A stretch of 17,081 nt of DNA from DASUBN01 sp050261675 (GTDB lineage Bacteria > Pseudomonadota > Gammaproteobacteria > Natronospirales > REEB76): assembly GCA_050261675.1 (NCBI GenBank), contig JBLNDO010000016.1:1-17081 (forward strand), given 5' to 3'. Position 1 is the first letter of the stretch. Every line of letters starts with the position of its first letter. Position numbers and translations under genes: made by a program. Shown here in pieces: positions 1 to 9,500 of the stretch. Under the pieces are notes generated by a model. It made no database searches. It was given only the letters and a program-made list of their open reading frames with translations, and was not told the DNA's origin.

Positions 1-41
1 AAGTCACGGGCCGGCTCATCCTCGCCGGGAACCCCTCATGA
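1..41 (+). CDS. gspL: Type II secretion system protein GspL, C-terminal end (partial)
   Basis: Only the last 12 codons and the TGA (39-41) are inside the window, read in the frame starting at base 3. The tail reads VTGRLILAGNPS. The stop overlaps the ATG of gspM as ATGA, the usual arrangement for coupled gsp genes. GspL is the inner-membrane protein that ties the cytoplasmic ATPase GspE to GspM. The identification rests mostly on position directly before gspM in the canonical L-M-N order, and on an xGRLxL ending that resembles GspL tails. The fragment alone could not prove it. Confidence 0.65.
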   Translation, partial: VTGRLILAGNPS

Positions 42-541
42 ACCGCCTGGAAGAATTGAAAACCTGGTATCAATCGCTCCAAGCGCGCGAGCGTCGTGTG
101 CTTGCGGCCGGCGCGGCTTTCATCATCGTCATGCTGTTCTACAGCCTGTTGTTGCATCCATACATCAGCAGCGTGCATACCTTGAAAGCGGATGTCGAAA
201 CCCAGCAGGCCAAGCTCCTCACCATGCGGCAGCTGGCGTCGCAGATACAATCGTTGCGTGGTGAACAGCCCTCCTCGCTTCCGCATGATCAGTCCTTGCT
301 TGCGGTGGTCGACCGAAGCGCCAGCGACGCCGGGTTCGCCGGGGCGCTGAAGCAAGTGCAGACCAACAGCGACGGTACCGTCCACTTGCAGTTCCAAGCC
401 GCGGGCTTCGACAGCCTCATGCGATGGCTCGGAGACCTGCACCGGCAATACGGCATCACGGTGCAACAGCTGATCGCCCAGCGCGGCACCGGTCCGGGAA
501 GCGTCGACATCAGTTTGACCCTGCAGGCGCCCGCGGCATGA
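38..541 (+). CDS. gspM: Type II secretion system protein GspM
   Basis: A 167-residue bitopic inner-membrane protein of the type II secretion platform. GspM partners GspL and connects the inner-membrane complex to the pseudopilus and outer-membrane secretin. The sequence fits the family: a short charged cytoplasmic N-terminus with the ARER motif (about residues 16-19), one transmembrane helix (about 22-41), a periplasmic heptad-like coiled coil (about 45-75), and a C-terminal ferredoxin-like domain (about 88-165). Its length is close to that of known GspM proteins. The ATG at 38 overlaps the upstream stop as ATGA, and its own TGA (539-541) overlaps the gspN ATG the same way, so translation of L, M and N is probably coupled. 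Identification is by family pattern and gene order. Confidence 0.9.
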   Translation: MNRLEELKTWYQSLQARERRVLAAGAAFIIVMLFYSLLLHPYISSVHTLKADVETQQAKLLTMRQLASQIQSLRGEQPSSLPHDQSLLAVVDRSASDAGFAGALKQVQTNSDGTVHLQFQAAGFDSLMRWLGDLHRQYGITVQQLIAQRGTGPGSVDISLTLQAPAA

Positions 542-1290
542 CCTGGCGCAGTTTGCGCTGGTGGCTGCTCGGGACACTGGCCTATCTCTCGTTTCTGCTG
601 ACGATGCTCCCCGCCCAATATGCGGTGGGCTGGCTCGTTAAACACGCGCCCGGTGTGCAGCTCGACGGCGTCACGGGTTCCGTGTTCTCCGGCCGCGCCG
701 AGACGCTACGCTATCAGGGCGCGCCGCTCGGCGCCGTCCAGTGGCAATTCGACTGGCGCGCGCTCTTCGGCGTCAGTTATGGCTACCGCCTGGCGCTGCA
801 GTCGACCGATGGAACCTTGAGCCTGCGTGCCGATACCCGCGGGAGCACCGTGTACCTGCGCGATGTGGATGGCCGCGTGCCCGTGTCCTACGTGGAGCGC
901 TGGCTCCCGGTGCCCTCTCACAGCGTTCAGGGCACCCTGGCGCTGCATCTCAAGGAACTCGCCCTCAAAGGCGGCAGACCCCAGTCCGCCGAAGGTGAAA
1001 TACAACTTGACGATGCGGTGCTTTCCTGGCCCCGCGCCTTCACCCTGGGCAGTTACCGTATGTCCCTGGCTCCCGCCTCCACGGGTGGCATCAGCGCCCA
1101 GGTATCGGACATCACGAGCCCCTTAAAGCTCCAGGCTGCCCTGAGCCTGTCCCCCGAGGGGGCCTATCACCTGTCGGGGGTGCTCTCCGCCCGGGACCCG
1201 GCTGACCCCGCCACTCGGAGCTTCCTGGGGGACTTGGGCCCGGCCGACAGCACCGGCCAATATCCCTTCGACTTCAAGGGCCAGTGGTAA
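538..1290 (+). CDS. gspN: Type II secretion system protein GspN
   Basis: A 250-residue accessory protein of type II secretion, found in only some gsp clusters. It is thought to be anchored in the inner membrane with a large periplasmic beta-rich domain, and its precise role is not settled. An N-terminal transmembrane anchor (about residues 10-32) is followed by the LPAQYAVGWL segment typical of the family, then GVxLxGVxGSVFSG (about 40-53) and a W-x-F-x-W motif, all recognisable GspN hallmarks. I chose the ATG at 538 because it overlaps the gspM stop (ATGA) and gives the anchor the right position. An upstream start in this frame (424) would lie inside gspM. It is the last gene of this cluster: the next gene is a c-di-GMP enzyme, so gspO or gspD, if present, must be elsewhere. 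Confidence 0.88.
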   Translation: MTWRSLRWWLLGTLAYLSFLLTMLPAQYAVGWLVKHAPGVQLDGVTGSVFSGRAETLRYQGAPLGAVQWQFDWRALFGVSYGYRLALQSTDGTLSLRADTRGSTVYLRDVDGRVPVSYVERWLPVPSHSVQGTLALHLKELALKGGRPQSAEGEIQLDDAVLSWPRAFTLGSYRMSLAPASTGGISAQVSDITSPLKLQAALSLSPEGAYHLSGVLSARDPADPATRSFLGDLGPADSTGQYPFDFKGQW

Positions 1291-1291
1291 C

Positions 1292-1318
1292 TGGACCCAG
1301 TCCATATCTTCCTATTAT
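1292..1318 (+). terminator. Possible weak terminator after gspN
   Basis: A five-base stem TGGAC/GTCCA (1292-1296 with 1300-1304) with a three-base loop starts two bases after the gspN stop. It is followed by a T-rich tract (TATCTTCCTATTATT). A competing stem pairs CCAGT (1281-1285) with ACTGG (1290-1294). The stem is short, so intrinsic termination here is only a suggestion from position and the T-rich tail. Confidence 0.3.
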
Positions 1319-1321
1319 TCA

Positions 1322-1351
1322 TTGACTTAGAAACATATCCTCAAGCAATAT
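1322..1351 (+). promoter_or_regulatory. Possible promoter of the PAS/GGDEF/EAL gene
   Basis: TTGACT (1322-1327) matches the sigma-70 -35 consensus in five of six bases. The -10 candidate 18 bases downstream, CAATAT (1346-1351), matches only three of six. The stretch is clearly AT-richer than its surroundings and lies between the end of the gsp cluster and the structured leader of the next gene. That placement is why it is listed despite the poor -10. Confidence 0.25.
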
Positions 1352-1366
1352 TGCGCCTCTGGCAGC

Positions 1367-1422
1367 GCCCCTGAGCGGGGCCCTGTCCAAGGCCCGGACC
1401 GCGCAAAAGACGCCGGCCGGCG
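1367..1422 (+). other. GC-rich leader with competing hairpins
   Basis: Upstream of the ATG at 1456, GCCCC (1367-1371) can pair with GGGGC (1377-1381). GGGCC (1378-1382) can instead pair with GGCCC (1391-1395). The two stems share bases and exclude each other. A perfect 12-base palindrome, CGCCGGCCGGCG, follows at 1411-1422. I do not recognise a known riboswitch: the conserved core of the c-di-GMP-I (GEMM) aptamer is not apparent. In GC-rich DNA such stems can arise by chance, so a regulatory role is inference. Confidence 0.3.
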
Positions 1423-1455
1423 CGGGGATTTCGACTCAAGGTAATCTGCACGCTC

Positions 1456-4400
1456 ATGAAGCCGGAAAGCGCCGTCCATCCTGCCCCTGCGGGCATCCTG
1501 TTCCGCCTGATGGAACAGACCGCTGCATTCGCGGGCCAGGATTTCTTCCGACAGTTGGTGCGCTCCCTCGCCGACACCTTGGACACCGAATACGCCTTCA
1601 TCACCCAGCGTCTGCCGGAAGACCGCACTCGCCTGCGGCTGGTGGCCGGCTGGCACGTGAATCACACCGCCGGCGGCTTCAGCGAATTCGACCTGGCGGG
1701 CACGCCCGCCGAGCGCGTGCTGGCGGAGGGACGCCTGTGGATCGAGGACGATGCGGCCACGGCCTATCCCGAGGACCGCTGGCTGCGCAAGCACGGCGTA
1801 CGCGCCTATTGCGCCGTGGCCATCGCCGGCCCGGGTGGTGAAGTCATGGGGCACCTGGGCGTCATGTCGCGCCAGGCATTCCAGGCCAACGACGAACTGT
1901 TCGAAGCCCTCGCGCTGCTGGCCGCACGCTGTGCCGCCGAATTGCGCCGCCGCCGGCTGGACGAGGTGCAGCGCCTCGCCGCGGCCAAATTCGCCACCGC
2001 GTTCCGCGCCGCGCCGGGCATCATCGCCATCTCCGAACTCGAAACCGGCAAGTTCACCGACATCAACGCGGCCGTGGAACGCATGCTGGGCTATAGCCCG
2101 GCCGAAATCATCGGCCGAAGCGCCCCGGAACTCGGCATGTGGGAGTTCCCGCAGGAACGCGAAGAGATGCTGCAGGAACTCAGGCTCAACGGCAGGCTCG
2201 CGAACCGCGAAGTGCACCTGCTGTCGCACAATGGCGAGAAACGCCGCGGCCTAGCCTCGGCGGAGATGATCGAGATCGAAGGCAAGCCCTACGTGCTCAC
2301 CGCGGTGCTGGACGTCTCGGATTACCGCAACGCCCTCGACGCGCTGCATCGGCGGGACATCAGCTACCGGACGTTGTTCAACACTGGCGGCGATGCGGTG
2401 CTGGTCTACCCCATCGATGAACAAGGGCGCGTGGCGGGGACTTTCTTCGAAGTGAACGACGCGGCCTGCGCCTTGTTGGGCTATGCGCGCGACGAACTCC
2501 TGGAAATTGCGCCTTCGAGCCTCGCCTCCGCCGAGCGCCTGCGCGATGCCGGGGCCCGATTGCTGAGCGAACAATCCGTCGCGTTCGATCTGGAGCTGCG
2601 CGCCAAGAACGGCAGCCCGATACCGACCCGCGTGCATGCCCGGCTCCAGGTGATAGACGGCAAACGCACGGTCCTCGCCGTGTGCCATGACATGCGCGAT
2701 GGCACGGGACACAGCGAGACCGCTCACGACGTCGAGCGCAAATACACCAGCCTGCTCCAGAACACCGCCGAGGGCATCTATCAGAGCACGCCCGATGGCC
2801 GCCTGCTGCGGGCCAATGCGGCCATGGCGAAGATGTTGGGTTATGCCTCCGTGGAGGACCTGATGGCCTCCGGCTTCAATGTGGCCGAACGCGCCTATCT
2901 GCACCCGGAGCTGCGCGCAGACCTGCTGAAACGGCTTGAGGAGGAAGGGGAGTACACCGGCCAGGAGATCCAGATCACGCGCCGCGACGGCAGCGCCATC
3001 TGGGTGAGCGATACCTCACGCGTGGTGCGCGACAAGGATGGCAAGGTCGAATATTACGAGGGCACCCTGCAGGACATCACGCAGCGAAAACAGGCCGAAG
3101 ACGCCCTCGCCCAGTCCGAGGAGAAATACCGCACCCTGGTTGACATGAGCCAGGATGGCGTGTTCCTGAGCGTCCACGGCAGCCTGGTATACGTGAACCG
3201 CGCGTTCGCAGAGATGCTGGGCTACAAACCGGATGAAATGACCGGCATCAGCTTCTCGAAGCTGCTGGCCCCCGAGGATCACACTGCCAGCGATGTCTTC
3301 GACGAAAGCCACCCGCTTCCTGCCGGGCATGAACTGCACGAATTGCGCCTCATGCACCGCGACGGCAAGACGCGCGTCACCACAGCCGTGACCGTCGCTC
3401 ATGTGCGGTACCGTGAAAAAGCCGCTGTCACCGGCACGGTGAGGGACGTGACGGCCCAGAAGAAATCCGAACAGGAACTGGTGCGTAGTGCCTACCATGA
3501 TGCCCTCACCGACCTGCCGAACCGAAGCTTCTTCATGGAGAAGCTACAGCAGGTTCTCGATCACGTGGGCAAGCGCAGTTCCGACCGTTTCGCGGTGCTG
3601 TTCCTGGATCTCGACCGTTTCAAGCTGATCAACGACAGCCTGGGTCACTCGTTCGGTGACCGGGTGCTCCAGTCCATCGCGCGCCGCCTGCGCACCTGTC
3701 TCAGGCCCGCGGACCTCATCGCCCGCTACGGCGGCGACGAGTTCACCATCCTGGTGGAGAACGTGACCGGCTTGGACGACGCCACGGCGGTCGCGGACCG
3801 CGTCCATGAGGAGCTCGCGCGCGCCATCACCATCGACGGCCACGACGTGTTCACGAACGCCAGCATCGGCATCGTCATCAACGCCCCCCACTACAAGCAT
3901 CCCGACGAGATCCTGCGCGATGCGGATACCGCCATGTACCGCGCCAAGGCGGCGGGCAAGGCCGGCTATGTGGTGTTCGACGACGCCATGCACGAGAGCG
4001 CCAAGGCCAACCTGAAGCTCGAAACGGAGCTCCGACTGGCGCTGCAACGCAACGAATTCCGCGTTCACTACCAGCCGGTCATGGACCTGACGGCCAACAA
4101 ACTGGCGGGTTTCGAGGCGCTGGTGCGCTGGGATCACCCCAGCCAGGGCCTGCTCGGCCCCGAACAGTTCCTGGCGGTGGCCGAGGAAACCGGGCTGATC
4201 ATCCCCATCGGCTGGTGGGTGATGGAAACGGCCTGCGCCCAGTTCGCCGCCTGGAAGAAGAAATTCAAGCACGTCGGCGACGACGTGACCATGAGCGTGA
4301 ACATCGCCAACCGCCAGTTTGCCCACTGGGTGCTGCCGCAGCGCGTGGCCCGGGTCCTGGACATCACGGGCCTGAAGCCCAAGCACCTCTGCCTGGAGAT

Positions 4401-4794
4401 CACCGAGACGGTCTTCATGGACAACCCCGCGCTGGCGGTGGAAACCATTGCGCGCCTCAAGAGCGTGGGTGTGAACCTGCAGATGGACGATTTCGGCACC
4501 GGCTATTCGTCGCTCTCCGCCCTGCGCCGTTTCAAGATCGACACCCTCAAGATTGACCGCTCCTTCATCACCGGCATCGAGAAGGCGCGTGCCGATCGCG
4601 CCATCGTGCGGACCATCACGGTGCTGGCCGCGGACCTGGGGATGGACGTGGTGGCGGAAGGCATCGAAGATTCCCGCCAGGTGGAACTCCTACGCGCCCT
4701 GGGCTGCCGCAAGGGCCAGGGTTATTTCTTCTCGAAGCCCATGTCGGCAACCGAGACCGGACGGTATCTCGAGGCCCTCGCTCCTCCCAAGTGA
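1456..4794 (+). CDS. GAF-PAS(x4)-GGDEF-EAL c-di-GMP synthase/phosphodiesterase
   Basis: A 1112-residue soluble signalling protein with no transmembrane helix. Domains in order: GAF-like (about 25-165), PAS1 (176-290), PAS2 (299-415), PAS3 (426-546), PAS4 (554-672), GGDEF (676-845) and EAL (850-1108). The diguanylate cyclase motif GGDEF (759-763) is exact, and a product-inhibition I-site RPAD (750-753) sits the canonical five residues before it. The phosphodiesterase half has EAL (887-889), a DDFGTG loop starting at D1011, KIDRSF, AEGIE and the QGYFFSKP tail motif. Both synthesis (from two GTP) and hydrolysis (to pGpG) therefore look possible. In such composites one activity often dominates or GGDEF regulates EAL, which sequence cannot decide. 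The ATG at 1456 has only a distant, weak ribosome site (AAGG near 1438). M19 is an alternative start. Its stop abuts the stop of the opposing symporter gene. Confidence 0.93.
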   Translation: MKPESAVHPAPAGILFRLMEQTAAFAGQDFFRQLVRSLADTLDTEYAFITQRLPEDRTRLRLVAGWHVNHTAGGFSEFDLAGTPAERVLAEGRLWIEDDAATAYPEDRWLRKHGVRAYCAVAIAGPGGEVMGHLGVMSRQAFQANDELFEALALLAARCAAELRRRRLDEVQRLAAAKFATAFRAAPGIIAISELETGKFTDINAAVERMLGYSPAEIIGRSAPELGMWEFPQEREEMLQELRLNGRLANREVHLLSHNGEKRRGLASAEMIEIEGKPYVLTAVLDVSDYRNALDALHRRDISYRTLFNTGGDAVLVYPIDEQGRVAGTFFEVNDAACALLGYARDELLEIAPSSLASAERLRDAGARLLSEQSVAFDLELRAKNGSPIPTRVHARLQVIDGKRTVLAVCHDMRDGTGHSETAHDVERKYTSLLQNTAEGIYQSTPDGRLLRANAAMAKMLGYASVEDLMASGFNVAERAYLHPELRADLLKRLEEEGEYTGQEIQITRRDGSAIWVSDTSRVVRDKDGKVEYYEGTLQDITQRKQAEDALAQSEEKYRTLVDMSQDGVFLSVHGSLVYVNRAFAEMLGYKPDEMTGISFSKLLAPEDHTASDVFDESHPLPAGHELHELRLMHRDGKTRVTTAVTVAHVRYREKAAVTGTVRDVTAQKKSEQELVRSAYHDALTDLPNRSFFMEKLQQVLDHVGKRSSDRFAVLFLDLDRFKLINDSLGHSFGDRVLQSIARRLRTCLRPADLIARYGGDEFTILVENVTGLDDATAVADRVHEELARAITIDGHDVFTNASIGIVINAPHYKHPDEILRDADTAMYRAKAAGKAGYVVFDDAMHESAKANLKLETELRLALQRNEFRVHYQPVMDLTANKLAGFEALVRWDHPSQGLLGPEQFLAVAEETGLIIPIGWWVMETACAQFAAWKKKFKHVGDDVTMSVNIANRQFAHWVLPQRVARVLDITGLKPKHLCLEITETVFMDNPALAVETIARLKSVGVNLQMDDFGTGYSSLSALRRFKIDTLKIDRSFITGIEKARADRAIVRTITVLAADLGMDVVAEGIEDSRQVELLRALGCRKGQGYFFSKPMSATETGRYLEALAPPK

Positions 4795-6264
4795 TCAATC
4801 CCAGCCCGGCTCCGAATACGCTCGCACCCGCTCAGGATCGCTGGGCTTCGTCAGCAGGCTGACCGCCACCAACAGGACGACGTTCGCCGCCAGGCCATAG
4901 ATGCCTTCATGCAGCGGCAATGGGCGCCACCCGGGGTACAACAGGAACAGGCAGTTAACCGCGATGCCGCCGAACAGGCCGGCAGTGGCGCCGGCTGCCG
5001 TGGCGCGCTTCCAATAGAATGCGGCGATGAGCGTCGGGAAGATCTGCGCCACCCCGCCGTAGGAACCCAGCAGCAACGAGACCAGCGAAAGCTGCGATAC
5101 CACGGCGAAGTAATAGGCGGCCGCAGTCAGCAAGACGATGAATACGCGGATCAGCCGGCGCTGCTGCCGGTCATCAAGGGGACGGGGCCACCAGGGCAAC
5201 AGCGCATCCCGAAGCGCCACCGTCCCGGCGGCGTGCATGATCGCATCCCCCGTGTGCATGGACGCCGCCAGCGTGCCTGCGAATGCGAGCCCCACCAGCC
5301 AGGGCGAGAGACCCGCATGTTGCAGCATGAAGGGCAGCACCGTGTCCGCGGGCTTGACCCCTGGGAACAACAGCACGGCAGAGAATCCGATGACGAGCAC
5401 CGGGACCATGAACACCTGGATGGTGGGGTACATGACCACCATGAGCTTGATGCTGCGGTCGTCCTTCGCGGCCATGCTGCGCATGAAGAAGTGCGGCCAG
5501 CAGCAGAAACCGAGCACCGAGACCAGGATCGCGGAGCTGTAGCCCCACCAGTCCCAGTTACCGCCGGCCCCGTCCAACCCGGGGGGTACCAGCATGGACG
5601 CATGCGGGCTCGCCGCGATCGCACGGAACATGTTTTCAACGCCGCCGAAGAACTTCCAGGGAAGATAGAGGCCGAAGAGCCAGCCGATCGCCATCATGGC
5701 GAGCCCCATGAAAACAGCGGTCCAGCTCACTCCCAGCATGCCGCTGTAGAGCACGTAGACCGTGACCACGCCATAGGCCAGCAATGCGCCGGCCCATTCG
5801 GGCAATTGCCCGTGGCTCGCCAGCGAAAGAATGTAACCGACACCCTTGATCTGCAGCGTGAGATACGGGACCAGCGCGGCGATGCTGAGCACCGCCACCG
5901 CCACCTGCAGCGCACGGCTTCCGAAGCGATAACCGACGAGTTCCGCCTGCGTGTAGAAACCGAGCCGTGCGCCGATGCGCCGCGCGCGCGGGCCCAGGAA
6001 ATAGAACGGGATCATGCCGAACATCCCGTAGGCCAGGATGTAGAACGCCGCCGCGCCGCGGGAATAGGCCCAACCGGGGCCACCCAGGAACGCGAACGAG
6101 GAAAAGACCGCTGCGCCCAGGACGAAGTACAGAAGCACCGTATTGAGGCCCCGGTCGCCGGCCACATAGCCCGCCACGCTGCGTGAACTCAGCGCTGCCG
6201 GCGCGAGCCCCAGGGCCAGCGCCACCACGAGGTAGGCGAGACAGGGGACGAGCTCAGTCGTCAC
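4795..6264 (-). CDS. Sodium:solute symporter family protein (MctP-like)
   Basis: A 489-residue multi-spanning inner-membrane transporter of the SSS family (solute:Na+ symporters), with roughly 13 hydrophobic helices by eye. Family-like signatures include GGPGWAYSRG near the N-terminus, FYTQAELVGYRFGSRALQ, the helix AGTLAASMHTGDAIMHAAG with a following RD (the TM8/Na2 region), and a C-terminal FYWKRATAAGATAGL block. The substrate is unknown. SSS members paired with a small DUF3311-type protein include monocarboxylate permeases of the MctP type, so an organic acid or amino acid is a reasonable guess. I chose the GTG at 6264 because GGGAG lies about nine bases before it and it overlaps the stop of the preceding DUF3311 gene. 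The longer frame to 6342 begins with a non-hydrophobic, Pro/Ser-rich stretch unlike the family. Confidence 0.85.
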   Translation of the reverse strand: MTTELVPCLAYLVVALALGLAPAALSSRSVAGYVAGDRGLNTVLLYFVLGAAVFSSFAFLGGPGWAYSRGAAAFYILAYGMFGMIPFYFLGPRARRIGARLGFYTQAELVGYRFGSRALQVAVAVLSIAALVPYLTLQIKGVGYILSLASHGQLPEWAGALLAYGVVTVYVLYSGMLGVSWTAVFMGLAMMAIGWLFGLYLPWKFFGGVENMFRAIAASPHASMLVPPGLDGAGGNWDWWGYSSAILVSVLGFCCWPHFFMRSMAAKDDRSIKLMVVMYPTIQVFMVPVLVIGFSAVLLFPGVKPADTVLPFMLQHAGLSPWLVGLAFAGTLAASMHTGDAIMHAAGTVALRDALLPWWPRPLDDRQQRRLIRVFIVLLTAAAYYFAVVSQLSLVSLLLGSYGGVAQIFPTLIAAFYWKRATAAGATAGLFGGIAVNCLFLLYPGWRPLPLHEGIYGLAANVVLLVAVSLLTKPSDPERVRAYSEPGWD

Positions 6265-6523
6265 GGCGCTCCCTGCCCTGCCGCATGTCGGCGCGGAAGG
6301 TGAACCAGAGGGCCGCGAACACCACGGCGATGCAGGCCACAAGCCAGACTAGCCCGAACGGCAATCCGAAGACATAAGGTTCGATGCGCGCGGCCGGCAG
6401 GTAGCCCGGCCACATGGTGGCAGCCATCACAACCAGCACCAGCGCGATGAAAAGCCGGTGCCGGAGCGGCACGGCCGATGCCGTCTTTTGACCGGCCTTT
6501 TCAGGCCCGCCGGCCACGGTCAC
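6254..6523 (-). CDS. Small DUF3311-type membrane protein, symporter partner
   Basis: An 89-residue protein with two transmembrane helices (about 24-41 and 53-71) and a charged C-terminal tail. The motif PYVFGLPFGLVWLV is the recognisable core of DUF3311 proteins, which usually sit directly beside SSS-type symporters and are presumed accessory subunits, comparable to YjcH with ActP. The GTG at 6523 overlaps the TGA of the upstream propeller-cyclase gene (GTGA), with no clear Shine-Dalgarno sequence. Its own stop overlaps the symporter GTG by 11 bases. Translational reinitiation therefore probably links all three genes. The function of DUF3311 itself is not established. A later GTG (V3) is possible. 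Confidence 0.8.
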   Translation of the reverse strand: MTVAGGPEKAGQKTASAVPLRHRLFIALVLVVMAATMWPGYLPAARIEPYVFGLPFGLVWLVACIAVVFAALWFTFRADMRQGRERRDD

Positions 6524-9500
6524 CGGGCCGCCGTCACTCGGTTGCGCCCGCTACGCTTGGCCTCGTAGAGCGCGCGGTCGGCCTGGTTGACGAGCGCCGC
6601 CACGCTTTCGATGCTGGCATCGGCCGTCGCGACTCCTATGCTCACCGTGAGCCGGATGTCCTGGCCCCTGGCGGGAATGCTAAGTTCCTCGATGCGCTTG
6701 CGCAGCCGTTCCGCCGTCTCGAACGCGAGCGCCGCGGGCGTCTCCGGCAGGAGCACCACGAATTCCTCGCCGCCATACCGGCCAATCACGTCCAGGTGGC
6801 GCAGGCTTTCGCGGCAGGCAGCCGCCAAGAGCCGCAACGCACGGTCGCCCGTGTCATGCCCATAGGTATCGTTGATGGCCTTGAAGTGATCCGCGTCAAG
6901 CAGGAAAGCCGAGAGTTCGCGTTGATAGCGTCGGCTGCGCTCGAATTCGCTTTCGGCCCGCTCCATGAAATGCCTGCGGTTGGCCAGCCGCGTCAGCCCG
7001 TCGGTGGTCGCGAGGTTCTCGAGGTCCTTGATGAGTTGGGCGTTGTCCAGAGCCACGCTTACTTGCTTCGCCATGGCGGCGGCGATTTCCATCTGCTGCT
7101 CATCCATGGCCTTCGCCGGACGTCCAACGAGGAGCAGCCTGAAGGCACCGCTGGCGGAGATCACCGGCACGGCGAAGAAATGTCGCCGCGCGTTCTTTCC
7201 TCCGGCGGCGAGCGTCGCTGCATCCTCGGGGCTCAACATCATGGGTTTCTTGGTGAGCTTGAGGCGCGCCACCACCTGCGGGTGCTGCAAGGGCCACTGT
7301 TCCAGGTAGTCCTGCTCGCCGGCACTGATGCCGCGCGACGCGGTCAGCTTGAGCACCGACTCCCTTTCCACGTAGAAGAGCGCCTGTTCATAGTGGATGA
7401 AGTTCGTCAGGCCGTCTATCAGCTGCTCAGCGATCGCGCGCTCATCCCGCAGCACGGACACGGACTGGATCAGGTTGTGCAGTGCTTCGGCCCATTGCCG
7501 GCGCTGCTGTTCGTTGGCGAGATCGTGCTCGCGCTTGATGCTACGCTTGTAGATGTTGAGCCCCAGCATGCCCGCCACAAAGGCGCCCGCCACGTACAGC
7601 AGCCAAGCCCACCATGTGCGCCAAGGCGGCGGCAGGACGCGGATACCGAGCGTCGTCTCTGTGCTGCTCCACACGCCGTCGCTGTTGGCCCCGCGCACGC
7701 GCAGCACGTAATCGCCGGGGTCGAGGTTGGTGTAGGTCACAAGCTTGCGGCTGCGGATGTTGTGCCAGTCCTGATCGAAGCCGTCGAGCTTGTAACTGAA
7801 GCTGTTGAGCTCAGGCGCTTGGTAATCGAAGGCCGTGAATTCGAACGTCAGGATGTTCTGGCGGTAAAGCACCTCGACCTGCGACACCGCCCCCGTGGGG
7901 GTCAACAATTGCACCGCCGTCCCCAGCCGCGTGAAACGTGTGATGGCCACCTTCGGCGGGCTCACATTGCGCACCAAATCTTCGGGGCGGAAGGCGTTCA
8001 TGCCGTTGATGCCGCCGAAGAAGAGTTCACCGTCCTTGGATGCGAAGGCCGCGCCGCTGTTGAATTCCATGCTTTGCAGGCCGTCGCTGGTGCCGTAGTT
8101 GCGGAACGTGCCGCTCACCGCATCCAGGTGCGACAGGCCATTGTCGGTGCTGATCCAGATCCCGCCGCTGCTGCTCGGCATCACCGCGTAGATATTGTTG
8201 TTTGGCAGCCCATCGCTAACGCTGTAGCGCTTGAACTTGCCGGTCTTGACGTCCAAATGATCGAGACCGCTGGCGGTGCCGACCCAGAGGTCGCCGGTAG
8301 CATCGGGATGGCAGGCTTGGACGTTGTTGTAGCTGATGGACTGCGGGTCGTGCAGGTCCGCACGATAGATGGTGAAGCTGTCCTCGTTGCCGGTGAAGCT
8401 TGCGAGCCCAACGGATGTGCCTGCCCAGATGCGCCCGTCCGGGGTCTCACAGAGAGCCTGGACGCTGTCGTCCGGCAGGCTGTCGGGACGCTTGGGGTCA
8501 TGCATGAAGCGTTTGAAGCTGCCATTCCCAGGATCGAACAGCACCAGGCCCGCGCCCGTGGCTACCCACAACCGGCCGCGGCTGTCGGAAAAGATGTCAG
8601 AAACGAAATCGCCGTTGGTATTGCCTCCCGGCGGCACCAGGTTGTAGTGCTTGAAGCTGTCGGTGGAGCGGTCGTAGCGGTACAGGCCGGAATCAGAGCC
8701 TGCCCATATCTCGCCGCGTTGGTCCCCGTACACCGCGCCCACAGACTCGTCATCCGGATGGGTGGGGAGCCTGTCTAGCAGCCGGTATTGCTTGTAGTGG
8801 CGTCGCTCCGGATCCAGCCGTGTCAGCCCAGCATTGGTCGCCACCCACACGTTGTCATTGATGTCCTTGTAGATGTCCCATACCACGTTCCCCGCCAGGC
8901 TATTGGTATCGCCGGGACGGTGGCGGTAATACCCGAAGGCCCTCGTCGCCGGGTTGTAGATATTCACACCCGCATTATCTGTCCCGATCCAGATGAGTCC
9001 GTTGCGATCCCGGAAGAGCGTGTCGATCTGATCGTCGCTGAGGCTGCCGGGGTCGGTCGCGTCATGTACGTGCGCCTGGAAACGGCCCGACACCGGATCG
9101 TAGCGGCCGACACCACCCTGGTACGTGCCGACCCAGAGCCCGCCGTCCGTGTCCGGCAAGAGCGCCAGCACGTGGTTGTTGGGCAATGAATCAGTCGTTC
9201 CGGCCTTGTACTGGAAGAAATGGGCCACCGCCCCATGCTTGTCCAACATCACCAGACCACGGCCGGAGCCGAGCCATATCTCGCTGGCGGCGTCGCCGGT
9301 AATCACATGGATGGGTGATTCCAGGAACACCCCCTTGAGGTCGCCTGTGGGGGTGGGGCCGGCAGGCATGAACGGCTGCAGCTGGTCCTTGCCCGGGTCC
9401 AGATAGTAAAGACCGTGCGCCGTGCCCACCCACAAACGCCCGCCGGGTTCCTGGTACAGGCTGTAGACATGATTGCCGTTGGGAAGCTTTGCCGGCACCG

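Noticed and set aside
1291..1455. Possible c-di-GMP riboswitch before the GGDEF-EAL gene
   Set aside because: The leader has hairpins, but I could not find the conserved core expected of c-di-GMP-I or -II aptamers.
4909..6186. A 425-codon plus-strand open frame
   Set aside because: Antisense to the symporter, highly polar with long Arg/Glu/Gln/His runs and no domain. The minus-strand frame is a clear transporter.
6478..8778. A 766-codon plus-strand open frame
   Set aside because: It lies antisense to the propeller-cyclase gene, is rich in His/Arg/Gly/Val repeats mirroring the propeller blades, and has no family pattern or start signal. It is a GC-driven shadow.
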